Origin: Rutpela maculata | Lineage: Eukaryota > Arthropoda > Insecta > Coleoptera > Cerambycidae | Assembly (NCBI GenBank): GCA_936432065.2 | Contig: OW386289.2 | Coordinates: 16,016,277-16,080,276 of the forward strand | Direction of reading: 5' to 3' | DNA length: 64,000 nucleotides | Part shown: piece by piece, positions 10,795 through 21,996 of the stretch | How the letters are laid out: each line of letters begins with the position of its first letter | Position numbering within the stretch: the stretch's first letter is position 1 | Made by a program: the position numbers and the translations under genes | Notes under the pieces: generated by a model | The model's database searches: none | What the model was told of the DNA's origin: nothing | Seen by the model: only the letters and a program-made list of their open reading frames with translations

Positions 10795-11840
10795 TTCACA
10801 CAAAAGAAGATTTGGAGTCATATTTCAACTCTGAGCTTGCTTCAATTCCACTTCTTCTCTCCAATAAGAAAGGGTTAATGAGGAAAATTAAGAAATCGTC
10901 TGTATGATATTTTCAATGCTGTACGAGAGAGGCCAATAGATTTTTCCGATTGCCAGTTCATTGTTGATGGCGGCAATTTGATTCATCGTGTAGTATGGCC
11001 GAAGCAGCTTTATTCGTAAACATTACGGCCAAAAAGTGACTGTAGTGTTTGACGGATATGCTGACTGCAGTATGAAGAGCATCGAAAGACGGCAGCGTCT
11101 TTTGAAACGCATTTCACCGGAAATTGTTTTTCATGAGAACACGCCACTGACTGAAACGCAAAATAAAATGATAAACAACCTCACAAAAAGGAACGGTTTA
11201 TTTCGCAATTGGTGGAGAGATTTAAAAACGAGGGAATCAAAACAATTACTGCTGTAGACGATGTTGACGTACTCATAGTTCAAACCGCCTTAAACGAATC
11301 TCATGGAAATGATACAGTGGTCATCCTCGGACAAGATATTGATCTTCTCGCATTGATTATCGCTCTCGCACCTGAAGATAAAGATATCCGTTTCTTAAGA
11401 GAGGCTCAGAGATAAATAAAAAATAAAGATTACAGTTCTCGTGACTTGCAGTCCTCGGAAGTTTTAAAAAGCTGTATGGCCACACGTTCAGTGGATGCGA
11501 TAACACTTCAGCTTTCTTTGGTAAAGGAAAAGTGCAAACGGTGGAATGCGTCAATAAAAGAAAAGATCTCGAAGAGGTTGTCCGTATATTCAACAACCGT
11601 AGCTCAACGAAAAAAGAAATTACATCTTTGAATCATCAAAGATTTATTATCTTCAATAAGTTAGTCCGCCAATCTAGTACTACCGGGATTCTACGAAGAC
11701 TGCCAGCAACATCCGAGGCATTACGTCAACATTCTTACAGAGTATTTCTCCAAATTCATGTTTGACGAGGAGAAAACTTGGAACCAACGGAATGCAGAAA
11801 AGCAGAAAATAATATAAAATATTTCAAAGAGATGATATAC
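10795..11840 (+). pseudogene. Repeat-borne nuclease-like gene relic (unit 2)
   Basis: Read across three frames, the pieces are in family order: EDLESYFNSELASIPLL (about 10815), FIVDGGNLIHRVVW (about 10960), VTVVFDGYADCSMKS (11035), ITAVDDVDVLIV (11245) and VVILGQDIDLLALI (11320). They are followed by FSGCDNTSAFFGKGK (11488) and the C-terminal block SLNHQRF...ATSEALRQHSYRVF (11625-11750). The spaced acidic residues in VDGG, FDGY, DDVD and QDID suggest a PIN/FEN-like metal-dependent nuclease. That is my inference from the pattern, not a demonstrated activity. Damage includes an in-frame stop near 11015, frameshifts near 11190 and after 11410, and a small deletion before the SLNHQRF block. The whole gene is mirrored in unit 3. 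It is not functional as it stands. Confidence 0.6.
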
Positions 11841-11861
11841 TTAAAGAAGTAAAATGTTCAA

Positions 11862-12110
11862 AACTTAATCATTTTGGAGCAAAAATGTAAATATTTCCCT
11901 CCAGCAAGAGAAAAATTTTTGAATTGTTTAAAAATTTTTGAAAAGCATTTGAGATGACTCCAACAAACTATCATTAATTAGTATAGCAAAATTTATGATT
12001 AACCAACAAATATATTCTAGAGTTTTGGTCTCGAATGCTTTTTAAAACATTTTTATTTCTTGCTAGAGGGAAATATTTACATTTTTGCTCCAGAATAATC
12101 CAGGTTTTTA
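11862..12110. repeat. Foldback repeat downstream of nuclease-like relic
   Basis: Arms of about 50 bp contain GGAGCAAAAATGTAAAT on the left and ATTTACATTTTTGCTCC on the right, with CCAGCAAGAG matching TTGCTAGAGGG. The loop is about 140 bp. Copies follow the nuclease relic in units 1 (6390-6630) and 3 (30220-30460). Confidence 0.7.
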
Positions 12111-12136
12111 AAATATCTTTGGAAGGTGGAAGATTA

Positions 12137-13825
12137 CACTGGTCAACATTCAGTTTGAAAAAATACACCGGACTCTACCTAGGTACCCAGGGGTTTTGGG
12201 GTCGCTGATTCCGTTGCCGAGGTCGGTTAAGCTCTATCACGTCAGGTTCAAGGTCAATTGAAGGTCAACCTAAGAAAAGCTTTTTGAAAAAATCTAAAAA
12301 AATTCACACCTAGGCTCTTGGGGGGTCTCTGAGTCCGAATCCGATGTCGGTTGACCTTTATCACCTCATGTCCAAGGTCATTTGAAGGTTAAAGTAAGAA
12401 TAGGAGGTGAAAAAAATTAGAAAAAATTTATACGAATGCTCACCTGCCTACTTATTGTCTGTTTATCTGTCTGCCCTTATACCTGCACACCTGTTTGTTT
12501 GCTTGTTAGTCTGTATTTATCATCCGCCTGCATTTTCTCTCTGTCCATCTATTTGACATCCTGCCTTTCTGTCAGTAATTCTGTCTGACTGAATGACTAA
12601 ATGTTTCTATCTGACAGTCTGTCTGCCTCCTTGTCAGTTTGTCTGACTCAGGAAACCATTAAATTACTTTGACCCTGACAGGATTGAGCTCAGGGCCGGT
12701 TTTAGGTAACCGGAGGCCCTAAGCTCTAGGTATGTTTTTCGTTGAAGCTTTCTCTTCTAATAAAATAAACGTGCATATCTGCGTATGAAATCTGAGTTCT
12801 GAGGCTCCCTAAATGCGAGGCCCTAAGCTGGCGTTTACTCAGCTTATAGGCAAAACCAGCACTGATTGAGCTCCAAGTGAGTGAAGCCAACGCCCGTGGT
12901 ACTCTTTACTTGCATGTTCGCTCTGCTTCTGCAACTATACCTAAAGGCCATCCTTTCACAGAAGAAAATAGGTAGGTGATTCATTGAGTTAAATATATTT
13001 GCACTGAGATAGCCGAAGAATCTTCATGTGCAGCTAAAGCTGGCGGACGAATGCCGGCTTGAAATGACCTCAGAATGACCTTGAAATGACCTCTGGATGC
13101 CTCTTTTTTTAAGGGTAAGCGAACAATGGATTCGGACTCAGCGACCCGAAAAACCTGTGTGAATTTTTTCAGATTCTTTCAACCACCTTTTCTTACTTTA
13201 ACCATCAAATGACCTTGAAACTGACGTGATAGAGGTCAACCGACATCAAATGCAGACTCAGCGACTCAAAAAACCTATATATAAGTTTTTTCAGATTTTT
13301 TAACAGCTTCTCCTCTGTTTTTCTCAAACTAACCTTGAAATGATCTCCGGATGCCTTTTAAGGGTAAACGAACACCGGATTCGAACTCACCGATCCCAAA
13401 AACCTATCGTGAATTTTTTCAGATTTTTTCAATCACCTTTACTTAGTTTGACCTTCAAGTGACCTTGAAACTGACGTGATAGAGGTCAACCGGCATCGGA
13501 TACAGACTCAGCGACCCAAAAACCCTATATGTAAATTTTTTCAGATTTTTTAACAGCTTCCTCTCCGTTTTTCTCAAATTAACCTTGAAATGACCTCCGG
13601 ATGCCTTTTAAGGGTAAGCGAACACCGAATTCGGACTCAGCGACCCCAAAAACCTATGTGTAAATTTTCTCAGATTTTTTCAACCACCTTTTCTTAGTTT
13701 GACCTTTAGATGTCCTTGAACCTGACGTGATAGAGCTTAACCGACATCGGAATCAGCGACCCCAAAAACCCCTGGGTACCTAGGTAGAGTCCTGTGTATT
13801 TTTTTAAACTAAATGTTGGCCTGTG
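12137..13825 (+). mobile_element. Nested CACTGG-type element (CACTA-like), unit 2
   Basis: The ends are CACTGGTCAACATT and AATGTTGGCCTGTG, inverted, within terminal repeats of about 150 bp. They are flanked by TTA at 12134-12136 and 13826-13828, a possible 3-bp target duplication. CACTR ends with 3-bp duplications are typical of CACTA/EnSpm elements, so I assign it tentatively as a non-autonomous CACTA-like element. The interior repeats TGACCTTGA (13077, 13210, 13460) and its complement TCAAGGTCA (12248). There is no coding frame. It carries the hAT MITE at 12691-12864. Confidence 0.6.
12691..12864. mobile_element. hAT-type MITE with 8-bp TSD (unit 2)
   Basis: Same insertion as in unit 1: CAGGGCCGGTTTT and AAAACCAGCACTG ends with ATTGAGCT at 12683-12690 and 12865-12872. 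The shared site shows that insertion predates amplification of the unit. Confidence 0.85.
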
Positions 13826-13858
13826 TTATTATTATTATTTTTATTTTTTGCTTTTTAG

Positions 13859-13879
13859 CCCCCCCCCCCCCCCCCCCCC
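13859..13879. repeat. Poly(C) run
   Basis: Twenty-one consecutive C residues. The counterpart in unit 3 is a shorter poly(G) at 28456-28470. It is absent from unit 1. Confidence 0.95.
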
Positions 13880-14607
13880 AATAAAAATCGTCTTCTAATT
13901 TTTTTTTTACTTTTACTATATAAGGCCAGCAGCAGTGACAAATAGTGGATTAAAGGCAACTAGTTACGTTAAGGAATGTTCGTGTCCTGTTAAATACCTT
14001 TTTTAATTTGCTCTAAGCTATAAAGGGACAAAAATATTTGTTTCTGAACAAAATAAACGTTTTTTTATTCCCAAATTGAAAAAATTTAAAAACCCATTGA
14101 TCTCTAGAAAGTATTATTTCTGTGTATAAAAGTTATTTATATTTTTAGTAAGATAATTTTAGTTACCATATCTATAGATGTATTTAGGAATAGTATGCCT
14201 CTTTACTATGTTGCCAAGTTTAGGAGGCGATATCGCTACTTTATTGTAAGGAAGCATTTAATACCTATATACATCAAGTGTTTAAAACAGCAGCGCCACC
14301 TGGTAAAAAATGTAGTGGACTATGGTGTATGTTTACATATGTTTATAGGTATTTTCCGCCTCCAAAAAAAGTGTCGTTAAATGCTTCTATCTCTCTATTT
14401 CTTCCCTTTTTGTCCTAATCTTATATGCGCACCAATAAAGCTGATCATTATTGATAATAATGAGTCATGAATTTACTAATTATCAAGACATTCGCGATGA
14501 AAACAACACAAAACGTCTCCGCCTCCGAAATCGGAGGCGAACGCGTAAAATCGGAGGCAAACACCACCTAACCATATAACATTCGGAGTTGTATGAGTAC
14601 CAAATGC

Positions 14608-14610
<3 letters not shown>

Positions 14611-14642
<32 letters not shown>
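14611..14642. repeat. (TA)n microsatellite at right end of unit 2
   Basis: A pure TA run that passes into TTTATATAAGGTAT, the start of the central block. Confidence 0.9.
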
Positions 14643-14648
<6 letters not shown>

Positions 14649-14880
14649 AGGTATCCGTTGGCATCCTACCTAATAACGTTCTCACTTGGCATCCACTAAT
14701 ATACACACTGATATACACAAAATTTATTTAAAGGCTAAGTTAGCATCCTACCTACTTTACGGTTTAATTGGTGTCCTTATGAATATTTTAATCGATGCGT
14801 AAAATGACACCCGAATATAAAAATTACAGGTTTAACTGACTTCCGGCGGCGTTGTCAGATTTATGCTATGCTGCTTTATC
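14643..14880. repeat. TTGGCATCC-motif repeat, left edge of central block
   Basis: TTGGCATCC recurs at about 14656 and 14688, with the variant TTAGCATCC near 14738. The edge GGTATCCGTTGGCATC, read inward, resembles the complement of the right edge of the central block (GATGCCAACTAATACC near 27627), so the central block may have inverted ends. Confidence 0.5.
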
Positions 14881-15049
14881 GTATTTGCCTAGAAGAATAT
14901 TATTACAATCTGCAGTCTGTCGACGTATAAGTAAATAAGGAAATCTCATCCTGTGAGAATACTAATTTACGTCACAATTTAAGTTCGCGTAGAAGTGAAT
15001 TACTTTTTATTTGCTTATAATTGTTATAAAACATATTCTTTATGGGATT

Positions 15050-15180
15050 TGGCAAACAGTAGAAAAAACAATCTGTATGAACTAAAAAGAAAGTCTATCT
15101 GCAAAGATTGGAAATTAATTTTGTAGATAGTTTTTCTTTTTAGTTCTCACACATAGTTTTTTTTCTGCTATTTGTCAATT
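15050..15180. repeat. Imperfect foldback repeat
   Basis: The left arm TTTGGCAAACAGTAGAAAA pairs with TTTTCTGCTATTTGTCAA on the right. GAACTAAAAAGAAAG and CTTTTTAGTTCTC pair further in. Confidence 0.6.
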
Positions 15181-15264
15181 TATCAAATTTTCTGTACGAG
15201 ATAGGACAGGGTGCTGTAAAGAAATATTATTCAGAAAAATAAAACTGAATTTGTTAAAATTTTG

Positions 15265-15690
15265 CTCACTTGCAAAGTGACCCTATAAGGGTAAAGTTGG
15301 AGTATCACGTATTTTTAACGTTTATTATTATTTATTTGAGTTCTCTTTTACACAAATTATTATTAATTAATCACCTTCTAGATTGTGTTAATATTTTAAT
15401 GCCTTTCAAATGTATTAGACAATTATAATTTATTCAAAAAATTATATTTTGCTATAAATTTGTAACATTTCCAACTTTTTTTAAATTTCACAATAGTTCA
15501 AAGAATACGAATTAATAATTATTTTTTCAATTACACCCCCCATGAGAACTATTGGGCCTCAAAATGACCCCATAAGGAAAAAAGTAGAGTATCATGTATT
15601 TCTAGCATTTATTGTTATTTATTTGCGATTCTTTTTGCAGAAATTATTTTTAATTAGTCTCAAGAATGTTCTTTATTTTAAATATGAGCA
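15265..15690 (+). repeat. Two diverged direct repeats of about 130 bp
   Basis: Around 15280 and again around 15562 the text reads TGACCCTATAAGG or TGACCCCATAAGG. It is followed by GAGTATCACGTATTT or GAGTATCATGTATTT, then a TTATTTATTTG stretch. No coding function is seen. Confidence 0.55.
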
Positions 15691-17821
15691 GAAAGTCGAT
15701 GAAAAGTTCAAAATTTTGTAACGGTTGAAATTTGACTTGTCCTGTCATCCCGTGTGCTATGTCCCTTTTCAATTTAAAGCTTTAATTTCAAGGACCTGAA
15801 ATGGAAACAAACAGGCTAGGTTATGACAAGTTCAAATTAATAAACAATGAGTTTCAAAATAAATTTAGGCAAGGGTTCTTAAAATGTTTCTGGCTTTACC
15901 TTCAGCTTATTTGAGGTAATTTGGACAAGTATATAATTTAAATAACTTTAGTGTTAAATTGCAACTTTGTTTTGATATTGATTTGACATTTTAAAACAGG
16001 GATTTTTAAAATCTAAAGTAGCATGTTATAAGTTTTTTTTGAACAAAAAACCTGAGAGGCAAAAAAAAGGTAACCATTTTGAAATCTAGAATTTCCTGGC
16101 ATTTCTCTCCTGATTTGTGAAGTGTTAGGACCTCATAAGAACTAGGGTGAGTTGGTTGCTACTGATTTTAATTTTCCTGCTAGATACTTACTGGAGAAAC
16201 ATTTAATTCCAGGTTCCTTTTCTACTCTCGAATTTAATTATTTCACCCATCTATAATTTTATGTCATTCAAATCAAGGCTAAGACAATTTTAAAATCCTC
16301 CCTGGTAGAGTCTTCTGGCATTGAGAGCCTGAGCTATCTAAGGATCCCGCTAGGCATTGTTTCATCCACTGCGTGGAAACATTGTAAGAACACATTAATA
16401 TTGTGAGACGCCTCCACATGGAAAGTTACCTGGTCCAGTAAGAACTGTTCATAACCTGCCGTTGTTTCTGGGTCATGTCCAGCAGCTCAACCAAGAAGCG
16501 CAACCGAATAAAGTGCAAGTAGGATTAACTCGCTCGGCGAGACGACTGTAAGTCCATCTTTTTTATAATATCCGTCTCAGCCCAAGGGGCCCACCTAAGT
16601 TAACACAACAGTGAGAAGCACCAGCCCGCAGCGAAAACCTGTCAACTCGTTAAAAGTCTCTTATTTTCTGTCGGTGACTTATTTTTGTAAGACCTTGTAA
16701 ACTCACTAAACAGCTGTTATTTGGGTATTAAATTTTTGTAGAAAACCTAAAACAAGACATAGTCTAGCTCTTATCAATGTTTAAGAATTGCACATTTATT
16801 TGACGTGCACTTTTGCATTTTTTTAAAACTTTGGGTAGTCACACACATTTAGCTTGTGCATTATTTCATGTTATATTATTTTATTATTATAACCTACCTG
16901 TTGTTCAAGTGGGCAATCGCCAAAATAGCATGTAGCATTTCCAGATGAATTGAATTTATCATTTGCCATTATTAATTTCAAATTTCAACTATTGTCATCG
17001 AGTTGTCAAATTTCTTAAAAGTAAGGTTGCGGTCAAACAGTAAATTCCTAATAATAGGGACGCGTTCCGTATCTAATGTACGAAGACATTTAAATTTTCT
17101 TGGTAGGGCTGATGTAGCGATCACTTTAATTTTATTATCGTTCATTATTTATATTTACCTTTATGTGTTAATACTGCTCAGAATTTACTTAGTCATTGTT
17201 TGTCATTTATTTTGTACCACGTACATATATTTATTATTAAATTATTATTATGATTATTCCTTGTGTTTAAAATTATTTTGCTTGTTTTGTCACTCCCCTC
17301 CCTTGTCGATCCCTAGCGATCGGCTGGCGCCCGCAAAGAAAATAGCTCGTGCATTTTTGGTAACCAACAAACAAGAACCAACGAATAAGTACATCGCCAA
17401 AGCAAAATCTTCTTAAGCGAACCCACCCCCGGCTACGACTGTAAGAGCTGTCGCGCGTGGTTGCTATTTAAAATTTCTAATCTGAAAGTAAGCGCCACAA
17501 TTTCTTAAAGCCTGCACAACTCTAGCTCTATTCTGAAGAAAGTTGGCAATAAACAGGAATAAGTTGCTTAAATAATTTGCAGGTTTCATTAGCAAACTCT
17601 TAATAAACAAAATTGTGAAACTAAAAAAAGATGGAAATGCTACAAATTTGTAACAAAACGTAATTGCTTAAATAAATTATAATTATTTAAGTAAATTAAA
17701 ATTGTTTAAACAATTTGAAAAACCTTAAAATATTAAGACAAACTGAAATCTGACTAATTCAAAACTATTTCTATAAAAAAATCTCATTCTGAATAATTCT
17801 TTCTAAGATTTTGTCCTATCT
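15691..17821. other. Unassigned AT-rich region
   Basis: I see no supported gene. A 137-codon open frame at 17003-17416 has a hydrophobic low-complexity middle and no recognised motif, so I do not call it. The stretch 16300-16680 is less AT-rich but has no long frame. Confidence 0.35.
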
Positions 17822-17942
17822 CTTACAGAAAATAGTATATTGTGTATTTAGGTGTGAAAGCAGTACATTCCCGGACGACGATGCATCGAAGTTCGGGAAT
17901 GTGCTTTCACACCGAAATACGCATACTATTTTTTCTGAAATC
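17822..17942. repeat. Short palindromic element (about 120 bp)
   Basis: The arms contain ACAGAAAATAGTATA and GTGTGAAAGCA...ACATTCCCG on the left, mirrored by CGGGAATGTGCTTTCACAC and ATACTATTTTTTCTG on the right. It looks like a foldback MITE. Confidence 0.7.
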
Positions 17943-18162
17943 ACAATCAATATTATTATAAATTAAGGAATTTGTATTAATGCATAAAATTTCTTCATTA
18001 ATGAATAACATTTCTTCATTATAATCTAACATTTCTTCATTACATTTCTTCATTACAATCTAACTGCTTACTAATAAATGTAATTTTGATGTATGTGTAA
18101 GTGTAAATGTAAGTTTGATTGTTTGTCTGCGTGTATTTATTTACTGTCAAAAATATACATAA

Positions 18163-18229
18163 AAAACCATACGGGAATGTTACATACTGTATGTTACTAC
18201 TACTGAAAGTAACATTCCCGTACGGTTTT
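18163..18229. repeat. Hairpin with 18-20 bp arms
   Basis: ACCATACGGGAATGTTAC on the left pairs with GTAACATTCCCGTACGGT on the right with one mismatch, and a loop of about 27 bp. Its core GGGAATGT is shared with the palindrome at 17822-17942. Confidence 0.7.
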
Positions 18230-18984
18230 GTTGATCGTTGCTTGGCAACGGATCTTTTCCGGTCTGTTTTCTGATAGTTTCTTAGCAACGGACTAAAATA
18301 CTGGAATTGTGCATTTTTCGATCTGAAATCGCGCCGAAAATGTAGACATTGCCGATCGATTTCAGAAAAAGTACTTTATAAATGAGAGAAATTACTTTTT
18401 TTTGGTAAATTTCCAAGACATATGAATTGCTCATTTAATCATGCGTCGCTCCCTGGCACACTGTATATGCTTTTTTTGAAAATGTAAGGCTCTTACTGAA
18501 ACGAGAAATTGGAGATTTTTTAATTTTTAAAACATAACATTGAAAATATCAACTTTATGAAAAAAATTATCGAACATTTCTTGTTGGAAATCGATAAAAA
18601 AATATTTAAAAACATAGTTTCATTGAAAAAATGTAATATTTCCTTTTGTTGTAAACAAAATTGTTTTAAACAATATCAGACCGGGTTACCGTCTGGTAAC
18701 ATGGATGCTCATAATCAGTAGTGTCTCCAGAACTGATTCCAACAAATAAACTGCGTCCGAAATGTATTCGAAACTCATACGCCCATACTGCCTGCTATAT
18801 AACTAGACCTCCCAATTTTATAGACCAGTAACAACTTCGTAAAAAAAAATGAAAATCGGCAAAGAGACCATGGTGTTTCATTTCTACACAAAAACTTTTA
18901 AAAAGTCAAAAACCTAAACCACATTCCAATTTAAAAAAATATAAATGACTAAGTTTTAAAATCTAAAAAGGAAGTAGCAGGACA

Positions 18985-19300
18985 AGCTTTATTTGAAAAC
19001 GTTTTTATTGAAAATAAAATTATATAAAAAAAAGTATTTTTAAGAAAAAGCTTTTATTTGAAAAAACTGTACTAAAAAGTAAAAATAATTTTTTAAAATT
19101 CGTACACCTGGAAACCAAAAACTTTGCGGACGGTCATATAGCACTATTGCATAGTTACTTTGCTCAATTGACCGCCCCCAAAGCTTTTGGTTTCCATGTG
19201 AATGAATTTTAAAAAAATATTTAAACTTTTTAGTACAGTTTTTTCAAATGAAGGCTTTTTCTTAAAAATATTTTTTTTATATAATTTTATTTTTTACTTT
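18985..19300. repeat. Palindromic MITE-like repeat (about 315 bp)
   Basis: Long AT-rich arms (ACTGTACTAAAAAG against CTTTTTAGTACAGT) surround an inner pair CCTGGAAACCAAAAACTTTG and AAAGCTTTTGGTTTCCATG. No coding frame is seen. Confidence 0.65.
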
Positions 19301-19319
19301 TTAGTCTACTTATTTTACA

Positions 19320-19800
19320 GACAGACAAAACCCTTTCATTTGATACAAATGGCAAGGGAGTCGTGAAGAAAGATAATTTGCCATCCTAGGGCGTCCGCTA
19401 TATTGGATTTATAATGGCGTTACATAGTTCATCGTATTTTACTCGTCAAACCCTTTCATTTGATTCCATATCAAGGGGGTTGTGAAGAAAAAGGCGATCT
19501 GCCAGCTTGGGACGTCCGCCATATTGAATTTAGAATGACGTCACATTGTCTATCGTATTTTACTCGTAAAACCCCTTCATTTGATACCCGTATCAATAGG
19601 GTTGTGACTAAAAAGCCGGTCCGCCATCTTGGGACGTCCGCCATATTGGATTTAGACCGATAGTGGCTATACTATGTTACATTGTCACCGGACTTATACA
19701 CGTGTGCCAAATTTCAAAGCTCTAGTATAATAAGAACTAGTCAAAATTCAGCTTGCAAGATTTCACCAAACAAACATACATTCATACATAACACATTGCA
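19320..19800. repeat. Three tandem repeats of about 120 bp with a shared tail
   Basis: The phrase AACCCTTTCATTTGAT or a near variant starts near 19328, 19446 and 19568. Each copy continues to GGACGTCCGCCATATTG or a near variant. The region ends near AACAAACATACATTCATAC at about 19775. It looks like a dispersed insect repeat. Confidence 0.65.
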
Positions 19801-21244
19801 AGTTAAATAGAAGCTTTTAAAAAAATGAATACAACACAAATATTTAGCATTTATGAAAATGTAAACATACGTATTTCAAACCAAAATAATACAATAATGG
19901 TAAAATGAAACAAAAACAGAACATCAACTCTTAAAAGGAAATTTATTTTCTCTGTCTATATAATCCCAGGATTATGTTATGTGTACTTTGTAGTTCTAAC
20001 ACATTATAGTGTAGGCAAATTAGCATTCTGACTAAATGGTTTATCGAATGAATGGATTTTCACAAAACTTTGTGGATTCTGTTCGTTTTGAAGTCTAGAT
20101 CAAACTCCAAAAAAAAAAATGGCCGCTAATATTGCCTCGCAATTATTATAAACAATGATCTTGTTGCTAATTTGTTAACTAGTAAAATTGAGGTAAATTT
20201 AAAAAATAAAATGTCTTTTTAGATAATTTTATGAAAAATAACAACTTTTTACTCTCGTAAAATTTTCGAAAAATGCATATTTTCCGAGATATAGCGGTTG
20301 AATTTTTCCAAAAAGGGTTGAAGATGGAAAAAAAAGTGACAAGAAAAATCCATAAATTCGAGTGAATATATTATTAAACTACAAGATTTTTTTTCCTTTA
20401 TGACTTTTTCCTAAAGTGCACTCTGTCCAAGTTTCCTGGAAAAAACCGAAAAAAAAGGCCCTTATCCGAAAACGGAAAATATCGTAAACTATGAAATTTA
20501 AAAATCTGGAAAAATTCAAACGTATAGGTTAATACATTCTTTACAATTTTGCTCTGTTCTATTTTTTTGTGACGTACATATTTTCCGAGTTTTCAACAGT
20601 TTTTTACTATCAAAATGTATCTAAATTTTTTCATGACACAAAATGCATGTAATCTCTAAAATTGTAATTAATTTATATATATTTAATAGAAAAATATCTA
20701 ATTTGTGAAGAAAAGAAAGAACGAAAAAATTTCTACTGCAGTCTCGTAAGCAAATATTAAACCACCTTTACCTTTTCAAATAGAAAGACGTAAATTGGAC
20801 TGTAAGTCGATGAAGTCTACTTATTTTGAACAATAGACATCCTTTAAAATATCTGTAGAGAAAATGTTTATGAATTTAAAAAACAAAACATATGGTTGAA
20901 ATAAATATATTTCGGAAATAGTTTCTTACAATAGAGGCCTTACCCCACAAGCGTTCATAATAAGACGCAATAAAACTGTCTTTCAGAACTAGCAATCCTT
21001 CATTTCAAAAAGACAAGTCAATTAGTTTCAGATACAACCCATTATTGTCTGTTTAACCGAAACTAGAATAACAGACTCCGAAACTAAAAAATTACCAAAT
21101 ATAAGCCACTTTTCGAGCGGCTTTTACACCGTTATTGTAAATACATTCTGGCGATTAAGTAAAATGCTAGAATCTCTAAAACGATTATTTTTTGTGTAAT
21201 TTTATAGCAATGTGTTCCAGATCTTTTTATAATACATACACGTA
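19801..21244. other. Unassigned AT-rich region
   Basis: No gene is seen. The AT-rich text is full of short homopolymers and there is no open frame with recognisable motifs. Confidence 0.35.
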
Positions 21245-21455
21245 ACAACTATTAAGTTAATATCTTAAACCGTCCCACAGGAAACGTGCGTACAAAAAAT
21301 ACAGACAAACCGATAGATACAATTTTTTTTTGCCCTCAAATTTAAAATCCCGATATTTCATGACATTCTAAACCGATTTCAACAAAAAAAAAATTGAAGT
21401 TTTTTTTTACGATTACTATACTTCCAATCCACTATTTGGATGTGGAAATAAAACT
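21245..21455 (-). repeat. Partial inverted ACTTCC-type repeat
   Basis: Read on the minus strand it begins TTTCCACATCCAAA and continues through the CTGTATTT and GTGCG-containing region, matching the first 200 bp of the repeats at 4431 and 9532. The rest is missing. Confidence 0.6.
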
Positions 21456-21996
21456 TACGACTCAAATCATCCAATGTCCCAAATTGGGATACAAATTATG
21501 CGAAAATTATTAAGTAATTATAAATACTGATTTAATGAAGCTAAAATATTATGACATGAGGGTTTATTGATACATCTGAAAGTGCATTTTAAATAAAAAG
21601 AAACATTTCTTATTATAAAAACACAATTTGTAATGTTAAATGTTAATAAAATTGAACATGCCTCAAGTTTAACAACAGGTAGTTTTCTTTATAGTAGTGT
21701 AAATATTATAAAAATTCTGAGGCTTCTAGTAGGTATACTTATTCACCAAAACTACACTAACATTTTTCTTTGTATGTCTTACAAAACATTTTTTGTAATA
21801 AATATAAAATGTTTTTTTCCATGATTTTATTTTAAGGATAACTAAATGAACTATATTTCACAATAGAAATATGAAACATTTCATTTCTTGTTTTTATTTA
21901 TAACAAATTCGGATCAAAACATACATTATTTTTAATGAAAATATATGCCATTTGATTTATTACTTCCACATCCACGTAGTGGAGTGGAAAGATGTA

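Larger units (their letters stand above)
8979..14610 (+). mobile_element. Composite repeat unit 2 (left arm of giant inverted repeat)
   Basis: Same start (GTGCATTTGTATCG) and end (CAAATGCATG) as unit 1, in the same orientation. It includes a fuller nuclease-like pseudogene and lacks the minisatellite. It adds about 300 bp after the CACTGG-type element, including a poly(C) run. It is nearly identical to inverted unit 3 (27721-33371): short open frames at 9086-9343 and 11036-11257 translate identically in both. Minor differences are an indel near 10500 and the poly(C) length. Confidence 0.75.

Noticed and set aside
8979..14610. Helitron interpretation of the composite unit
   Set aside because: A hairpin lies near the right end, but I see no 5' TC start, no CTRR end next to the hairpin and no Rep/helicase motifs. 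The ends share weak inverted text instead.
17003..17416. 137-codon open frame as a membrane protein
   Set aside because: The hydrophobic part is low-complexity AT-rich translation. There are no motifs, no splice context and no second copy.
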